64,000 nt of DNA from NCBI GenBank assembly GCA_017991555.1, contig JAGOQM010000002.1, positions 124,001 to 188,000 on the forward strand. Direction: 5' to 3'. Positions 19,731-27,254 of the stretch are shown here, piece by piece. This DNA is from Neisseriaceae bacterium. GTDB lineage: Bacteria > Pseudomonadota > Gammaproteobacteria > Burkholderiales > Neisseriaceae. Position numbers and translations under genes: made by a program. The first letter of the stretch is position 1; every line of letters starts with the position of its first letter. The notes beneath the pieces are model-generated. The model searched no databases, was not told the origin of the DNA, and saw nothing but the letters and a program-made list of their open reading frames with translations.

Positions 19731-20495
19731 TTAACGCATACTCGATGCCAGCCAATCCACATAAGCCTGTAAATAGGCCACAAATGTCGCCTGGTCCACC
19801 CGTGGTTGCCGTGCTTGCGCCATAAAATAAGCCCAGACAGCGGCCTGCTCAGGGTGATGCCTGGTAGTGGCCACCACCAGATCAGCCAAAGCGTTCGGCC
19901 AGCCTTCGTCTTCATCGGTACGCAAGACCATGGTGCTCCGAATCACCAAACGCGCCGCCTCACGCTGTAAGCGCCTTAAGTCGTTAGGTTCTGTCGCCGC
20001 CCGTAAGGCAAGCACATAGTCGCCTAAGCGCCCCACACAGTCGCCGTTCAAGGCCAAAGCCAAAGCCCGCGAAGGCTTAAGCACAGGAAAGTCCAGCGAC
20101 AAATCAGGCCCCGCCACGTGCCGGCAATAGTGCTTCAACCATCCACCCCAGCGCAGCGCCAAAGCCGGTGTGTGCACTTCGGCCAAAGTCCCCACGTCAA
20201 AATCCACCTTACTGACAATGGGGTGAGCCTGCACTAAAGCCTGCTGAATCGCTGCCAAGGCCTCACTTTCGGCCGCAGACGGCGCCCGCTGCAACACCAA
20301 GGTCAAGTCTAAATCGGACGCGCCTGGGCGCGCCGTCCCGCGGGCCACGCTGCCGTAAACGTACACGCTGTGGATTAATGTGGGCAGGGCCAATTGTAAA
20401 CGATTGCACGCATCTGCCAACAACCTTTGCTCGTCCAGCGACAAAACCAGGCTCGGTATTTGCTGAATGTCCCCTTGCTCATTGACCCCAATCAT
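19731..20495 (-). CDS. Nucleotidyltransferase-domain protein
   Basis: This 254-residue protein has the polymerase-beta-type nucleotidyltransferase fold. GSVARGTARPGASDLDL (about residues 48-65) holds the GS motif and the two metal-binding aspartates, and VDFDVGT near 105 supplies the third. The second half is helical, as in adenylyltransferases that modify small molecules or proteins (aminoglycoside 3''-type and DUF4111-like enzymes). I favour ATG at 20495, with GAGGAT in front, over the GTG just upstream. Whether it confers resistance cannot be told. It is followed by the DUF2798 gene. Confidence 0.8.
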   Translation of the reverse strand: MIGVNEQGDIQQIPSLVLSLDEQRLLADACNRLQLALPTLIHSVYVYGSVARGTARPGASDLDLTLVLQRAPSAAESEALAAIQQALVQAHPIVSKVDFDVGTLAEVHTPALALRWGGWLKHYCRHVAGPDLSLDFPVLKPSRALALALNGDCVGRLGDYVLALRAATEPNDLRRLQREAARLVIRSTMVLRTDEDEGWPNALADLVVATTRHHPEQAAVWAYFMAQARQPRVDQATFVAYLQAYVDWLASSMR

Positions 20496-20604
20496 CACGC
20501 ATCCTCAATCATTAGGCCATGCCTATAGTCGTTAACCACATTGCTATATTAGCCATTTTAAGCGATGATTTCGGCATGAACCAGCCCATCCTACAAGCCG
20601 CCTC

Positions 20605-21729
20605 ATGCTGACCCATCGCTACCTTGTTCGCGCCCATGATGGCAGCAGCCACGATGGCACCATTTTACCCGTCGCCAACCGACCTTTAATTGCCGGTCAG
20701 GCACAGGCCCTCGTTGGGGACGCCGTTTTTTGCCCCCGCTGTGATGGCACCTTTGCCATCCTCGGCTGGCACGCCCATCAACCCCTACCCAAAGGCCAGG
20801 CTGCGGCAGCAGGCATGATCACAGCATGCGGCGCGATCCTACACACCCAGCAACGGCAGCAGTCGCTCCGGGTGAACTTTCTGGCCCAAGCACAGCAGCT
20901 GATCCATGAGTTTGCCGCCAGCGAATCCGGCCCCTCGGCATTTGCCGAGCCACAACCATCACAGCATACGCCACCACAACCGTTTGCCAAAGCCATTTTG
21001 ATTCGCCAATTACAGGCCCGCCTAGCCCACAGCGCCGATGCGCCCAACCTAACCACGCCCTCCATCCAGCAAGGCCCATCCAGCCTGTGTGGCCCAGCCT
21101 GCTTTGCCTATTGCCTACTGCAAGACCGGCCCGACCGCTATGTGGCCACCATTATGGCACTGTGGCAGCACGGCCAAGCCAAGCTAGGTGATTTACACTT
21201 ACGGCCAAGCCCGCAGGCCTTAAACCCCAAACAGTTTAGCCAACCGAACGGCCAGCAAACCCACCTACCCATGATTGACTGGATTCTGCTGGCCAGCCTT
21301 AAAGACAGCATTAATAAGCTGTTACCCTACGGCTCGCCCCGCAACAAAACCGCTGGCATCACCTTTTGGTTTCATTTAGACGCCTGGTTTCGAGCCGTCG
21401 GCGCCCCCAAAGGCCATCACTATTATGCCCCTTTGGGCAGCAGCCCACGCCAGCTAAGCCAACTAAGCCAGTCCGTCGACGCACGCCAACACGTCATCGC
21501 CCTCATCGGTGCGGGCATGCTACAAAATGGCCGCGGCCGCTTCAGTAACCACTGGGTGGTGTTTACCGCCGCCCCGATTTATGCCGAACGGCCACCCAAA
21601 CCGCATACCCTAACCCGCATACGGGTCTTCTCATGGGGACGAAATGCCGAACAAGGGCAAGCCAAGCTTACCTATTGCCGTTTGCGACAGCACCTTTATG
21701 GCGCATGGACCTACGGGCAAATCCCTTAA
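20605..21729 (+). CDS. PAAR-domain protein with C-terminal cysteine-peptidase-like domain (candidate T6SS effector)
   Basis: The 374-residue protein has two parts. Residues ~10-85 follow the PAAR pattern (SSHDGTIL, GQAQALVGDAVFCPRCDGTFAI, GMITACGAILH); PAAR proteins cap the type VI secretion spike and carry toxins. After a Pro/Gln linker, residues ~150-374 form a second domain with SSLCGPACFAYCLL (C162, C166) and SNHWVVF (H316). This Cys...His arrangement resembles papain-like or NlpC-like hydrolases, so a peptidase or amidase toxin is likely but unproven. There is no signal peptide. No ribosome site is visible; an ATG at 20576 opens a 12-codon frame whose stop overlaps this start (ATGCTGA), suggesting coupling. 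No immunity gene is evident: the next gene is convergent. Confidence 0.65.
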   Translation: MLTHRYLVRAHDGSSHDGTILPVANRPLIAGQAQALVGDAVFCPRCDGTFAILGWHAHQPLPKGQAAAAGMITACGAILHTQQRQQSLRVNFLAQAQQLIHEFAASESGPSAFAEPQPSQHTPPQPFAKAILIRQLQARLAHSADAPNLTTPSIQQGPSSLCGPACFAYCLLQDRPDRYVATIMALWQHGQAKLGDLHLRPSPQALNPKQFSQPNGQQTHLPMIDWILLASLKDSINKLLPYGSPRNKTAGITFWFHLDAWFRAVGAPKGHHYYAPLGSSPRQLSQLSQSVDARQHVIALIGAGMLQNGRGRFSNHWVVFTAAPIYAERPPKPHTLTRIRVFSWGRNAEQGQAKLTYCRLRQHLYGAWTYGQIP

Positions 21730-22214
21730 TCCAAAGCCAAATGTAAAATCTCTGCCGGCAAACCCTCAAGCTCGGTCACCGACGTCGTGACAAAGCCTTG
21801 CTTGACCAAGATACGGCGTGAAGCTTGATGCTTGGGATCAATAATCGCCACCAGACGGCGCAAAGTAGGGATGCCTCTGGCCTCATGCACCAGCTTAGCC
21901 GCAATCAATGAACCCCAACCCTGCCCCCAATGTTCTGGCAGCAACATATAGCCTAGCTCTGCCTCATCGGCATCGGCGCTCGCCACCGCCAGTTTAGCCA
22001 AGCCCAAGTACGCTCCTGTGTGCGGGTCAGCCACCCTGAAATGGCCCAGCCTAGGATGCAGTTGATTATCTTGTAAGACGCACTCAAAGTCGGCCCGCGC
22101 TTGCTCGGGCGTCAAGCCATACTCGGTAATCATGGCCATGACGCGCTCGTCAGCCACCAGTCGTTGGTAATCATCAAAATGTTCAGGTTGAAAAGGCTGA
22201 AAGGATAAACACAT
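21726..22214 (-). CDS. GNAT family N-acetyltransferase
   Basis: A 162-residue acetyltransferase of the RimJ/RimL-type GNAT group, which move an acetyl group from acetyl-CoA to an amine. The central ELGYMLLPEHWGQGWGSLIA contains the acetyl-CoA-binding Q/R-x-x-G-x-G/A stretch. LVAIIDPKHQASRRILVKQGF is the typical motif B. The substrate is unknown. Its 3' end overlaps the convergent PAAR gene by four bases. No Shine-Dalgarno is visible; instead a perfect 19-bp inverted repeat abuts the start codon. Confidence 0.88.
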   Translation of the reverse strand: MCLSFQPFQPEHFDDYQRLVADERVMAMITEYGLTPEQARADFECVLQDNQLHPRLGHFRVADPHTGAYLGLAKLAVASADADEAELGYMLLPEHWGQGWGSLIAAKLVHEARGIPTLRRLVAIIDPKHQASRRILVKQGFVTTSVTELEGLPAEILHLALD

Positions 22215-22259
22215 AAATAGGCCCGATATAAGCGTAAACAGCTTATATCGGGCCTATTT
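22215..22259 (-). promoter_or_regulatory. Perfect 19-bp inverted repeat abutting the GNAT start codon
   Basis: AAATAGGCCCGATATAAGC (22215-22233), a 7-base loop, then its exact complement (22241-22259). On the mRNA of the acetyltransferase this would be a long hairpin ending at the ATG, where a ribosome site should be. It could equally be a DNA operator or the end of read-through from the plus strand, though no T run follows. Confidence 0.7.
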
Positions 22260-22303
22260 AGTGAATCTCAAGCGTGTGCACTTGCCTTCTTCATTATCCA
22301 AGC

Positions 22304-22399
22304 AAAAAAAGGGTCAGGCCCGAAAGCCTGACCAAAATCAACTTCACACGGAGAATGTTGCGACTTGGCCAACTACCACGGTTCCCACCAAGTCACAAA
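22304..22399 (-). ncRNA. Candidate small RNA with own terminator
   Basis: On the minus strand a TACTAT (-10 like, 22406-22411) precedes ~95 bases that contain a stem GACTTGG/CCAAGTC and then a strong terminator. The terminator is GGTCAGGC/GCCTGACC at 22312-22333, followed by seven T. No convincing reading frame lies inside. The alternative is that the hairpin is simply the distant terminator of the SDR gene, whose stop is ~270 bases upstream on the same strand; the -35 is poor. Confidence 0.4.
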
Positions 22400-22537
22400 T
22401 TCATCATAGTACTTAAATAAACAGGAAGTCTATCTATTTTAAATTATTTACTTATAAACGAGCAAAAGTGTCTCAAAAATGCTTATTCAATAACTACTGA
22501 ACTATCTGATACTTAATTAAGATTTAAAGGAATCCTT

Positions 22538-22633
22538 ATGACGGACGCACGAAAAGATTGGTTTGGCTTTAAACTTAAACTTGCCAACCTCACGCTTTTT
22601 AATCAGCCACCACTCTGGTGGCGCAACAGGTAA
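22538..22633 (+). CDS. Possible 31-residue small protein
   Basis: AAGGA lies 7 bases before an ATG that opens MTDARKDWFGFKLKL... and ends ...PPLWWRNR, overlapping the 3' end of the convergent SDR gene by 31 bases. It is aromatic and basic. Support is only the ribosome site and the spacing; it may be chance. Confidence 0.35.
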   Translation: MTDARKDWFGFKLKLANLTLFNQPPLWWRNR

Positions 22634-23385
22634 TCTAACCACCGCCCCGGCAGCAACCACTTTAACGCTATTAACCCATGAGCCACATAAGTCACAGGAT
22701 AACGCAGCTTCGGCCGCCGAGATTCTAAAGCGTGATGCAGCTTCGGTAAGATGGCCTCTGGCCCCAGCGTCAAAAACCGAGCGATGCCCGGATTACTCAC
22801 CGGCTGATCCGCCTGCGTCTGGCGAACATTTTGACTAAACGACGTGGTTAACGGCCCCGGCTCCAACAGGCTGACTCGAATACCGCTGTCGTGTAGCTCC
22901 ATCCGCAAGGCATCGGACCAGGCCTCTAGCGCATATTTGCTGGCCGCATACGCACCCCGCTTAGGGGTCGTCACCAATCCCATGATGGAGCTGGTTTGAA
23001 TAATACGGCCTTCCCCATGCGGTAGCATGGCGGGCAACAACAGCAACGTCAACTGATGCACGCCAAACAAATTGGCCACAAACTGCTGCTGTAACTGTGT
23101 TCGAGACAGGCTGCGCAAAGGCCCATAAACCCCATGGCCGGCATTATTAAATAAAGCATACAGCCGACCCGAGGTTTTTTCAATGACCTCTGCTGCGGCC
23201 GCCTCAACGCTGGCTTCGCTGTCTAAGTCTAACCACACCCCTTCCAGCCCTAAATCATTCATCCGCACCACGTCTTGCTGCTGCCGACACCCCGCCAGCA
23301 CTCGATAGCCCCGCTGCTGTAGGTCCAGCGCCGCCACTAGCCCGATGCCACTCGAGCAGCCTGTAATAAAAATACTCTTCTGCAT
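22603..23385 (-). CDS. Short-chain dehydrogenase/reductase (SDR)
   Basis: A 260-residue classical SDR using NAD(P)H. The cofactor motif TGCSSGIG is at residues 8-15, NNAGHGVYG near 90, the catalytic Ser in SSIMG and the YAASK catalytic Tyr/Lys near 150. The C-terminal ~40 residues are hydrophobic (VAHGLIALKWLLPGRWLDYLL), possibly membrane associating. The substrate is unknown; similar proteins act on lipids, steroids or sugars. It is monocistronic, with its own upstream region separated from the 23-residue gene by a terminator. Confidence 0.9.
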   Translation of the reverse strand: MQKSIFITGCSSGIGLVAALDLQQRGYRVLAGCRQQQDVVRMNDLGLEGVWLDLDSEASVEAAAAEVIEKTSGRLYALFNNAGHGVYGPLRSLSRTQLQQQFVANLFGVHQLTLLLLPAMLPHGEGRIIQTSSIMGLVTTPKRGAYAASKYALEAWSDALRMELHDSGIRVSLLEPGPLTTSFSQNVRQTQADQPVSNPGIARFLTLGPEAILPKLHHALESRRPKLRYPVTYVAHGLIALKWLLPGRWLDYLLRHQSGG

Positions 23386-23413
23386 GACAGCCTTTCTTAA
23401 TGAACCCTTAAAA

Positions 23414-23446
23414 TGAAAAGCCCCTCATGTCAGAGGGGCTTTTCAC
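23414..23446 (-). terminator. Terminator of a short minus-strand transcript
   Basis: AAAAGCCCCTC (23417-23427) pairs perfectly with GAGGGGCTTTT (23433-23443). It lies upstream of the SDR gene, so it most likely ends the transcript that carries the small gene at 23492-23563. Confidence 0.8.
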
Positions 23447-23491
23447 CAATGCTGTCGACTTGCCCTCGTATAGGGCAGCGATCATCAACCA

Positions 23492-23563
23492 TTAACGAAA
23501 TTTTTTCTGGATCACGCGTTTGGCCACCGCCATTAGCACCACGACCATAAGTTTTTTATACAT
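23492..23563 (-). CDS. Possible 23-residue hydrophobic/basic peptide
   Basis: On the minus strand an ATG opens MYKKLMVVVLMAVAKR... and ends IQKKFR. One short hydrophobic stretch (LMVVVLMAVA) lies between basic ends, the shape of type I toxin-like or small regulatory membrane peptides. A weak ribosome site (TAGG) lies 7 bases upstream. A TATACT about 120 bases upstream could be its -10, giving a long leader. A perfect terminator follows ~50 bases after the stop, so a discrete short transcript is likely whether or not it is translated. Confidence 0.5.
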   Translation of the reverse strand: MYKKLMVVVLMAVAKRVIQKKFR

Positions 23564-23754
23564 AATGTGCCTATCTTTAGATGAAAGTGTTTGAATAGCC
23601 ACGCCACCGAGCCGCTGTCACCACATAACCGCAGGATGCTTTTCGGCGCTATAAGACTTTATTTTAATGATTACCACTGCCTGAGTATAGTAAATAAGGC
23701 TATATTTTAAAAAATCAAGCCATTAAGCCACAAAATAGACGCAATGCGTCACTC

Positions 23755-24215
23755 ATCGCCACAAACCATGGTTTGGTGTTTGAATAAAACCTAGCATGTA
23801 ATTAAAATAATTTAAACTAACAATGTTTACCTCTAAGTGAAGTACCGCTCCCCTTTTAGCCGCCGAGGCGGTTCGTGCGGGGCCGGGGCTTTGAGGCAAA
23901 GTTGTTTGAGTATTTGGCCGAAGGCCCAAATATGAGTTTTTGCCGCCGGCCACGTGCGGGCCAACGAGGGCACCCGCGTAGCGGGCGGATAAAGTGGGGT
24001 GGTTTTTCTTTGCTTCGTTTCTTTTTGACATCAAAAAGAAATGATGGCGCCCTACAGGGCGAAACCCAACGATTGATCAATAGCGATGTTGCCGAAGCAT
24101 GAATGATTTTAAAAGGCTGCTTTTAGTCAGGCATGACTTAAATTTGGGCGTTTTGTTTCGCCGAAGGCGACGTCGGACGCGATTCACGCTACAAAACACT
24201 AAAAACCATCCTCAG
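23755..24215 (+). repeat. Dispersed repeat, copy A
   Basis: Starts with the palindromic ACCATGGT...TTTGGTG block, then a TIR-like TAAGTGAAGTACCGCTCCCC (23834-23853). Bases 23838-23965 are nearly identical (about three mismatches seen) to 29381-29508 in copy B. Its right part ends in GCGATTCACGCTACAAA, which recurs inverted near 29755-29775. No right-hand terminal repeat is seen here, so this copy looks incomplete. Frames inside it (for example at 23875) are shared between copies and are not convincing genes. Confidence 0.75.
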
Positions 24216-24237
24216 CCATCACCGCCCTAGCACCCAA

Positions 24238-24762
24238 CTATGCTTGCAGTTGGCTCAAGAACAGGCCCAAAGCCTGATAAACATACTCGACCTCATAAAC
24301 CGTCAAACCACACACCAAAAATTCTAACACCACAATGTCACGCCCTAAGCCCGCGTGCGTCACGATTCTGCGCCCCCACTCTGTGTTCGCCGCGACAATG
24401 CCCTGAATGTTGTCAAACTCTTCGCAATGAGTGACCGCCCAATTCAAAAAGGCTTCATCCAACACCCGCACGTCTGGCATATGAGCCGAATCACGCCAGG
24501 CGAATTCTAGATAAGAATAGTACACGCCCTGATCTTGCCAAAAACCACAGCCCAAGGTTAGGGTTTCCGCTTGTGGCTGGTTTAAAGTTTTGATGAGCAG
24601 AGGCAAATAGTACAGGCCTTCTGTTTCAGGAATCTCGGACAGCCGCTGCGGCTCTTGGATTAAATCGATGCCGCCGATGTTACGCTCATCATCCCCATAG
24701 CCAGGCGGATACGGGAAGTGGGTATAGCTTCCCTCAACTGCTTCAATAAGTGGAATCGCCAC
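24238..24762 (-). CDS. Unknown protein, 174 residues
   Basis: I do not recognise this protein. The best start is GTG at 24762 (VAIPLIEAVEGSYTHFPYP), with AAAGGG 6 bases upstream; a longer frame to 24870 would overlap the thioesterase gene. It has no signal peptide. The N-terminal half is rich in Pro/Tyr/Glu (YPPGYGDDERNIGG), then comes a central strand-rich part and a hydrophobic C-terminus (DIVVLEFLVCGLTVYEVEYVY). It lies 65 bases after the hotdog thioesterase gene and is probably cotranscribed with it. Copy A of the dispersed repeat begins right after its stop. Confidence 0.7.
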   Translation of the reverse strand: MAIPLIEAVEGSYTHFPYPPGYGDDERNIGGIDLIQEPQRLSEIPETEGLYYLPLLIKTLNQPQAETLTLGCGFWQDQGVYYSYLEFAWRDSAHMPDVRVLDEAFLNWAVTHCEEFDNIQGIVAANTEWGRRIVTHAGLGRDIVVLEFLVCGLTVYEVEYVYQALGLFLSQLQA

Positions 24763-24827
24763 AATAAGCCCTTTACGCACGATGAAAGGCGCTATTGTAG
24801 CAACCCACTGCCCCTCACTCAATGCGC

Positions 24828-25241
24828 TTATGCGCTCAGCACCGCCACAGTTAAACGCGACACGCAACACAGCTTGTTGGCCTCATTGTAGATCTTGGTT
24901 TCCCATACTTGGCTACTGCGACCACAGTGGATGGCACGACACTCGCCCCGAACCAATCCTGAGCGGGCCGAAGCGATGTGGTTGGCGTTGATTTCTAAGC
25001 CCACCACCCGATCATCGCCCTGAGTCATCAAATAGCCTGCCATCGAGCCCAAGGTTTCTGACAACACCACCGAGGCACCGCCGTGCAACAGTCCAAACGG
25101 CTGGCGAGTTCGCTCATCAACAGGCATGGTGGCCTCTAAAAAATGATCACCCATCCGTGTAAACACAATGCCCAGGTGGGCCACCATCGTTCCCTCAGAG
25201 CGCGCATTTAAAGCGGCCAAATCCGCATCACGTTGCCACAT
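24828..25241 (-). CDS. Hotdog-fold acyl-CoA thioesterase, YdiI/MenI type
   Basis: The 137-residue protein closely follows the YdiI/EntH group of acyl-CoA thioesterases. LLHGGASVVLSETLGSMAGYL carries the conserved H53 and the likely catalytic E62, and VVGLEINANHIASARSGLVRGECRAIHCG matches the substrate-pocket region. In the family these enzymes hydrolyse aromatic acyl-CoAs (DHNA-CoA in menaquinone synthesis) or salvage mischarged carriers; the substrate here is unknown. AAGGAG precedes the ATG. Confidence 0.9.
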   Translation of the reverse strand: MWQRDADLAALNARSEGTMVAHLGIVFTRMGDHFLEATMPVDERTRQPFGLLHGGASVVLSETLGSMAGYLMTQGDDRVVGLEINANHIASARSGLVRGECRAIHCGRSSQVWETKIYNEANKLCCVSRLTVAVLSA

Positions 25242-25551
25242 ACCGTTCTCCTTTTTCTCATCAAAAGCGACCAGAGGCTGTGCCCACCACGTTCAGCCAC
25301 TCAAAACCTGAGGGCTTAATGACAGGTACATGCCCCAGCCAAAAACTACTCGTGAACACGCCTTACTGGCTTTTTCTCAAGCCTAGTCTCCATCATAGCC
25401 CATTTAAGGACGGCGCGAGGCTTATCCAATCGCCCCACTGCAGCGGCCACCTTTGATCAAGTCGACTTTACAACACGACAAGCCCGCCTGCACTTGTCTA
25501 TAGGCGTCCTTCAATACAGCGTACCCGTGCTGCCAAGCCACCAGATGCGCA
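25242..25551. other. 310-base region without a recognisable gene
   Basis: No supported reading frame, RNA or repeat was found. It should hold the promoter of the thioesterase gene (minus strand) near its left end. Confidence 0.5.
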
Positions 25552-25577
25552 CAAAAAAGCGACCCCTGGAGGTCGCC
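25552..25577 (-). terminator. Terminator of the DUF3079 gene
   Basis: GCGACC (25559-25564) and GGTCGC (25571-25576), followed on the minus strand by six T. Confidence 0.75.
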
Positions 25578-25598
25578 TTAATCAACGCTGAATGCCTA

Positions 25599-25799
25599 TT
25601 ATTTCACCCGTACCTTAGCGCCTACAAAATCATCGTCAGGGTTGTACCAGTCTTCGCCGAACAGCTCTACTGGATGGAGCGTTCGGCCAGATCCGTTACC
25701 ACATTGCAATGCCGTTGCAGGACAATATTTATCACACCCCCAACACAATCGTTCGGGATGCTTTGGGTGAATAGGGAATCGGCTGGCTCTTTTTTCCAT
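25599..25799 (-). CDS. DUF3079 family protein
   Basis: A 66-residue protein with the DUF3079 signature: FPIHPKHPERLCWGCDKYC, then CGNGSGRTLHPVELFGEDW. The CWGCDKYC cysteines and a further Cys suggest a small metal-binding site. The family is uncharacterised and widespread in proteobacteria. GAGGG precedes the ATG, and a terminator follows. Confidence 0.9.
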   Translation of the reverse strand: MEKRASRFPIHPKHPERLCWGCDKYCPATALQCGNGSGRTLHPVELFGEDWYNPDDDFVGAKVRVK

Positions 25800-25872
25800 A
25801 CCCTCATACTAAAGGCCAATGAGGCCGAAAGAAACCCTCAAAACGATGGATTTTGATCTAAGCCAAACAGAT

Positions 25873-26193
25873 TCACCACATGACGTCGTGATCATCGGCA
25901 AGGCTGCGTTCCAGCCACTCAATAAACGGCACCACCCTTTGCCTTAAAGCCACCACTTCTGGCGCTTCATCTTCTGAGTCGGCCTCCTCCTCATCCTCTG
26001 CAGGCACTTTTTCTAATGCGGCCTCTTTCGCCATGGCCGCGTTTAAAGCGGCAATCGCCGCGGGGATTTGCGCCGTGGTTAAGACACCATTCGGCGCATC
26101 AGGGTCCTTCCCCATCAGCGTCAACAACTGACGTCCATCCGCTTCTAAAAAAATCAGATCAGAAGCCGCACGAGATTTAAACGTATACAACAT
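25873..26193 (-). CDS. DUF1840 family protein
   Basis: A 106-residue protein of the DUF1840 family, found mainly in beta- and gammaproteobacteria and uncharacterised. The N-terminal MLYTFKSRAASDLIFLEADGRQLL is typical. A central acidic stretch (EDEEEADSEDEAPE) precedes the C-terminal helix LRQRVVPFIEWLERSL. I chose ATG at 26193 because GGAGG has good spacing to it; a GTG lies directly upstream. Confidence 0.88.
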   Translation of the reverse strand: MLYTFKSRAASDLIFLEADGRQLLTLMGKDPDAPNGVLTTAQIPAAIAALNAAMAKEAALEKVPAEDEEEADSEDEAPEVVALRQRVVPFIEWLERSLADDHDVMW

Positions 26194-26293
26194 CACCCCT
26201 CCTTTACCCAGCTTCGGCCCTTATACTGCTCTGAAACGGGCCTAGATCAGGTCAACGATTAATCTGTATCACCCTTAAGGGCTATTTAAAACC

Positions 26294-26512
26294 TTATTTC
26301 ACTTTGGCCGCCAGTTGATCTTGCTCTTCTTTGATTCGCAAAATTTCTTGCAAAATTAGGCTACTACGCACTGGATGGCGCTTGGCGTTTTCCACTAAAA
26401 TCAAATCAGCGAAATCCAACATTTCAGAAATAATCTCTTGCTTGCTTTGCGTCGTTGAAATCTGGCCGGCCATTAGGGTCGCGGCTAATTGTAAAGCATC
26501 TTGTAAGGTCAT
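26294..26512 (-). CDS. Small helical protein, 72 residues, unknown
   Basis: The sixth codon of the frame (ATG at 26512, MTLQDALQLAATL) has AAAGGG at the right distance and is the likely start; three ATG triplets in a row make this uncertain. The product is soluble and helical (ISEMLDFADLILVENAKRHP, ILQEILRIKEEQDQLAAKVK). No family is recognised. The region upstream to 26700 is empty except for AT-rich DNA. Confidence 0.6.
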   Translation of the reverse strand: MTLQDALQLAATLMAGQISTTQSKQEIISEMLDFADLILVENAKRHPVRSSLILQEILRIKEEQDQLAAKVK

Positions 26513-26699
26513 CATCATCCCTTTCATTGGTTAAACCCGTGGACGGGTGCCAAACTTCATGCATGGCACATAATACTATCATGAAGCCCTGAGAATATTG
26601 AGGTTTTGTTATTAAATGAAGATAGATATTCTAATAAAATACGTCAGGATACCACCATGCTCACCGTGTTTAAAAAATAGCCATTTATCAAACACTTCC

Positions 26700-26728
26700 T
26701 TCAAAAAAAAGGCCATCTAGGGTATAAT
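26700..26728 (+). promoter_or_regulatory. Strong sigma-70 promoter
   Basis: TTCAAA (26700-26705), 17-base spacer, perfect TATAAT (26723-26728). It drives the gene at 26764 with a ~29-base leader. Confidence 0.75.
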
Positions 26729-26763
26729 AATGTTCTTTATGTCTTTAGGTTATCGAAACGCTC

Positions 26764-27060
26764 ATGGCCACTTTTTCATTACCCCAATGTCCTCATTGCG
26801 CTCAAGCCGATGCCCAAGGTAAGGTCATGGCGTATACTTTCCACCCAACCGAACCTTTAAACTTTGCCATTTCCGGCGCATGTCAAGCATGCCAACAATC
26901 GGTTATGGGGCTGGGCAAGATTGCTTTCGAACATCGAATGCGCTTACCTCAAGCCCGCGAAACCATTACCCACCACCAAGGGCCATTGGAACAGCTGCCG
27001 TTAATCCAGCTCATTCGCTGGGTGCCTTTGCCTCAAACGACGGCACACAACGCGCCCTAA
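26764..27060 (+). CDS. Putative zinc-ribbon protein, 98 residues
   Basis: Two CxxC pairs (CPHC at residues 9-12 and CQAC near 40-43) around a short strand-rich segment suggest a small zinc ribbon. The rest is polar with a Pro-rich end. No family is recognised. It lies directly downstream of a near-consensus promoter and 24 bases before a small membrane-protein gene, forming a likely two-gene operon closed by a strong terminator. The ribosome site is poor. Confidence 0.7.
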   Translation: MATFSLPQCPHCAQADAQGKVMAYTFHPTEPLNFAISGACQACQQSVMGLGKIAFEHRMRLPQARETITHHQGPLEQLPLIQLIRWVPLPQTTAHNAP

Positions 27061-27084
27061 CCCACACCCACTCAATGGTCTCCT

Positions 27085-27225
27085 ATGAATACATTAAAAA
27101 AAATCATGCTGGGCCTGCTGATCCTCGTCGTGCCCGGTGGCAGCGTCTTAGGGGCTTACCTAGTCAAAAAACGCTATGACGAACACAAACAACAAGGCCA
27201 GCCCAAGCCAGAAGATCAGGCTTAA
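27085..27225 (+). CDS. Small single-pass membrane protein, 46 residues
   Basis: An ATG at 27085 opens MNTLKKIMLGLLILVVPGGS, one membrane helix (residues ~7-27), then a charged tail KKRYDEHKQQGQPKPEDQA. The stop is followed at once by a strong terminator, and the gene sits 24 bases after the zinc-ribbon gene, so it is very likely real. The helix-then-basic-tail shape resembles small inner-membrane proteins in Neisseria relatives. Function unknown. Confidence 0.7.
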   Translation: MNTLKKIMLGLLILVVPGGSVLGAYLVKKRYDEHKQQGQPKPEDQA

Positions 27226-27252
27226 AAAAACCCGCGCCCGCGGGTTTTTTTA
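27224..27252 (+). terminator. Terminator of the 26764-27225 operon
   Basis: AACCCGCG and CGCGGGTT arms with A and T runs on both sides; it serves both this operon and the convergent lipoprotein gene. Confidence 0.85.
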
Positions 27253-27254
27253 GT

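Noticed and set aside
22563..22838. 91-codon plus-strand frame overlapping the SDR gene
   Set aside because: Antisense shadow of the SDR, no ribosome site.
23875..24102. Frame in repeat copy A (and its counterpart at 29418)
   Set aside because: Shared only because the DNA repeat is shared; no ribosome site and the two diverge into unrelated ends.
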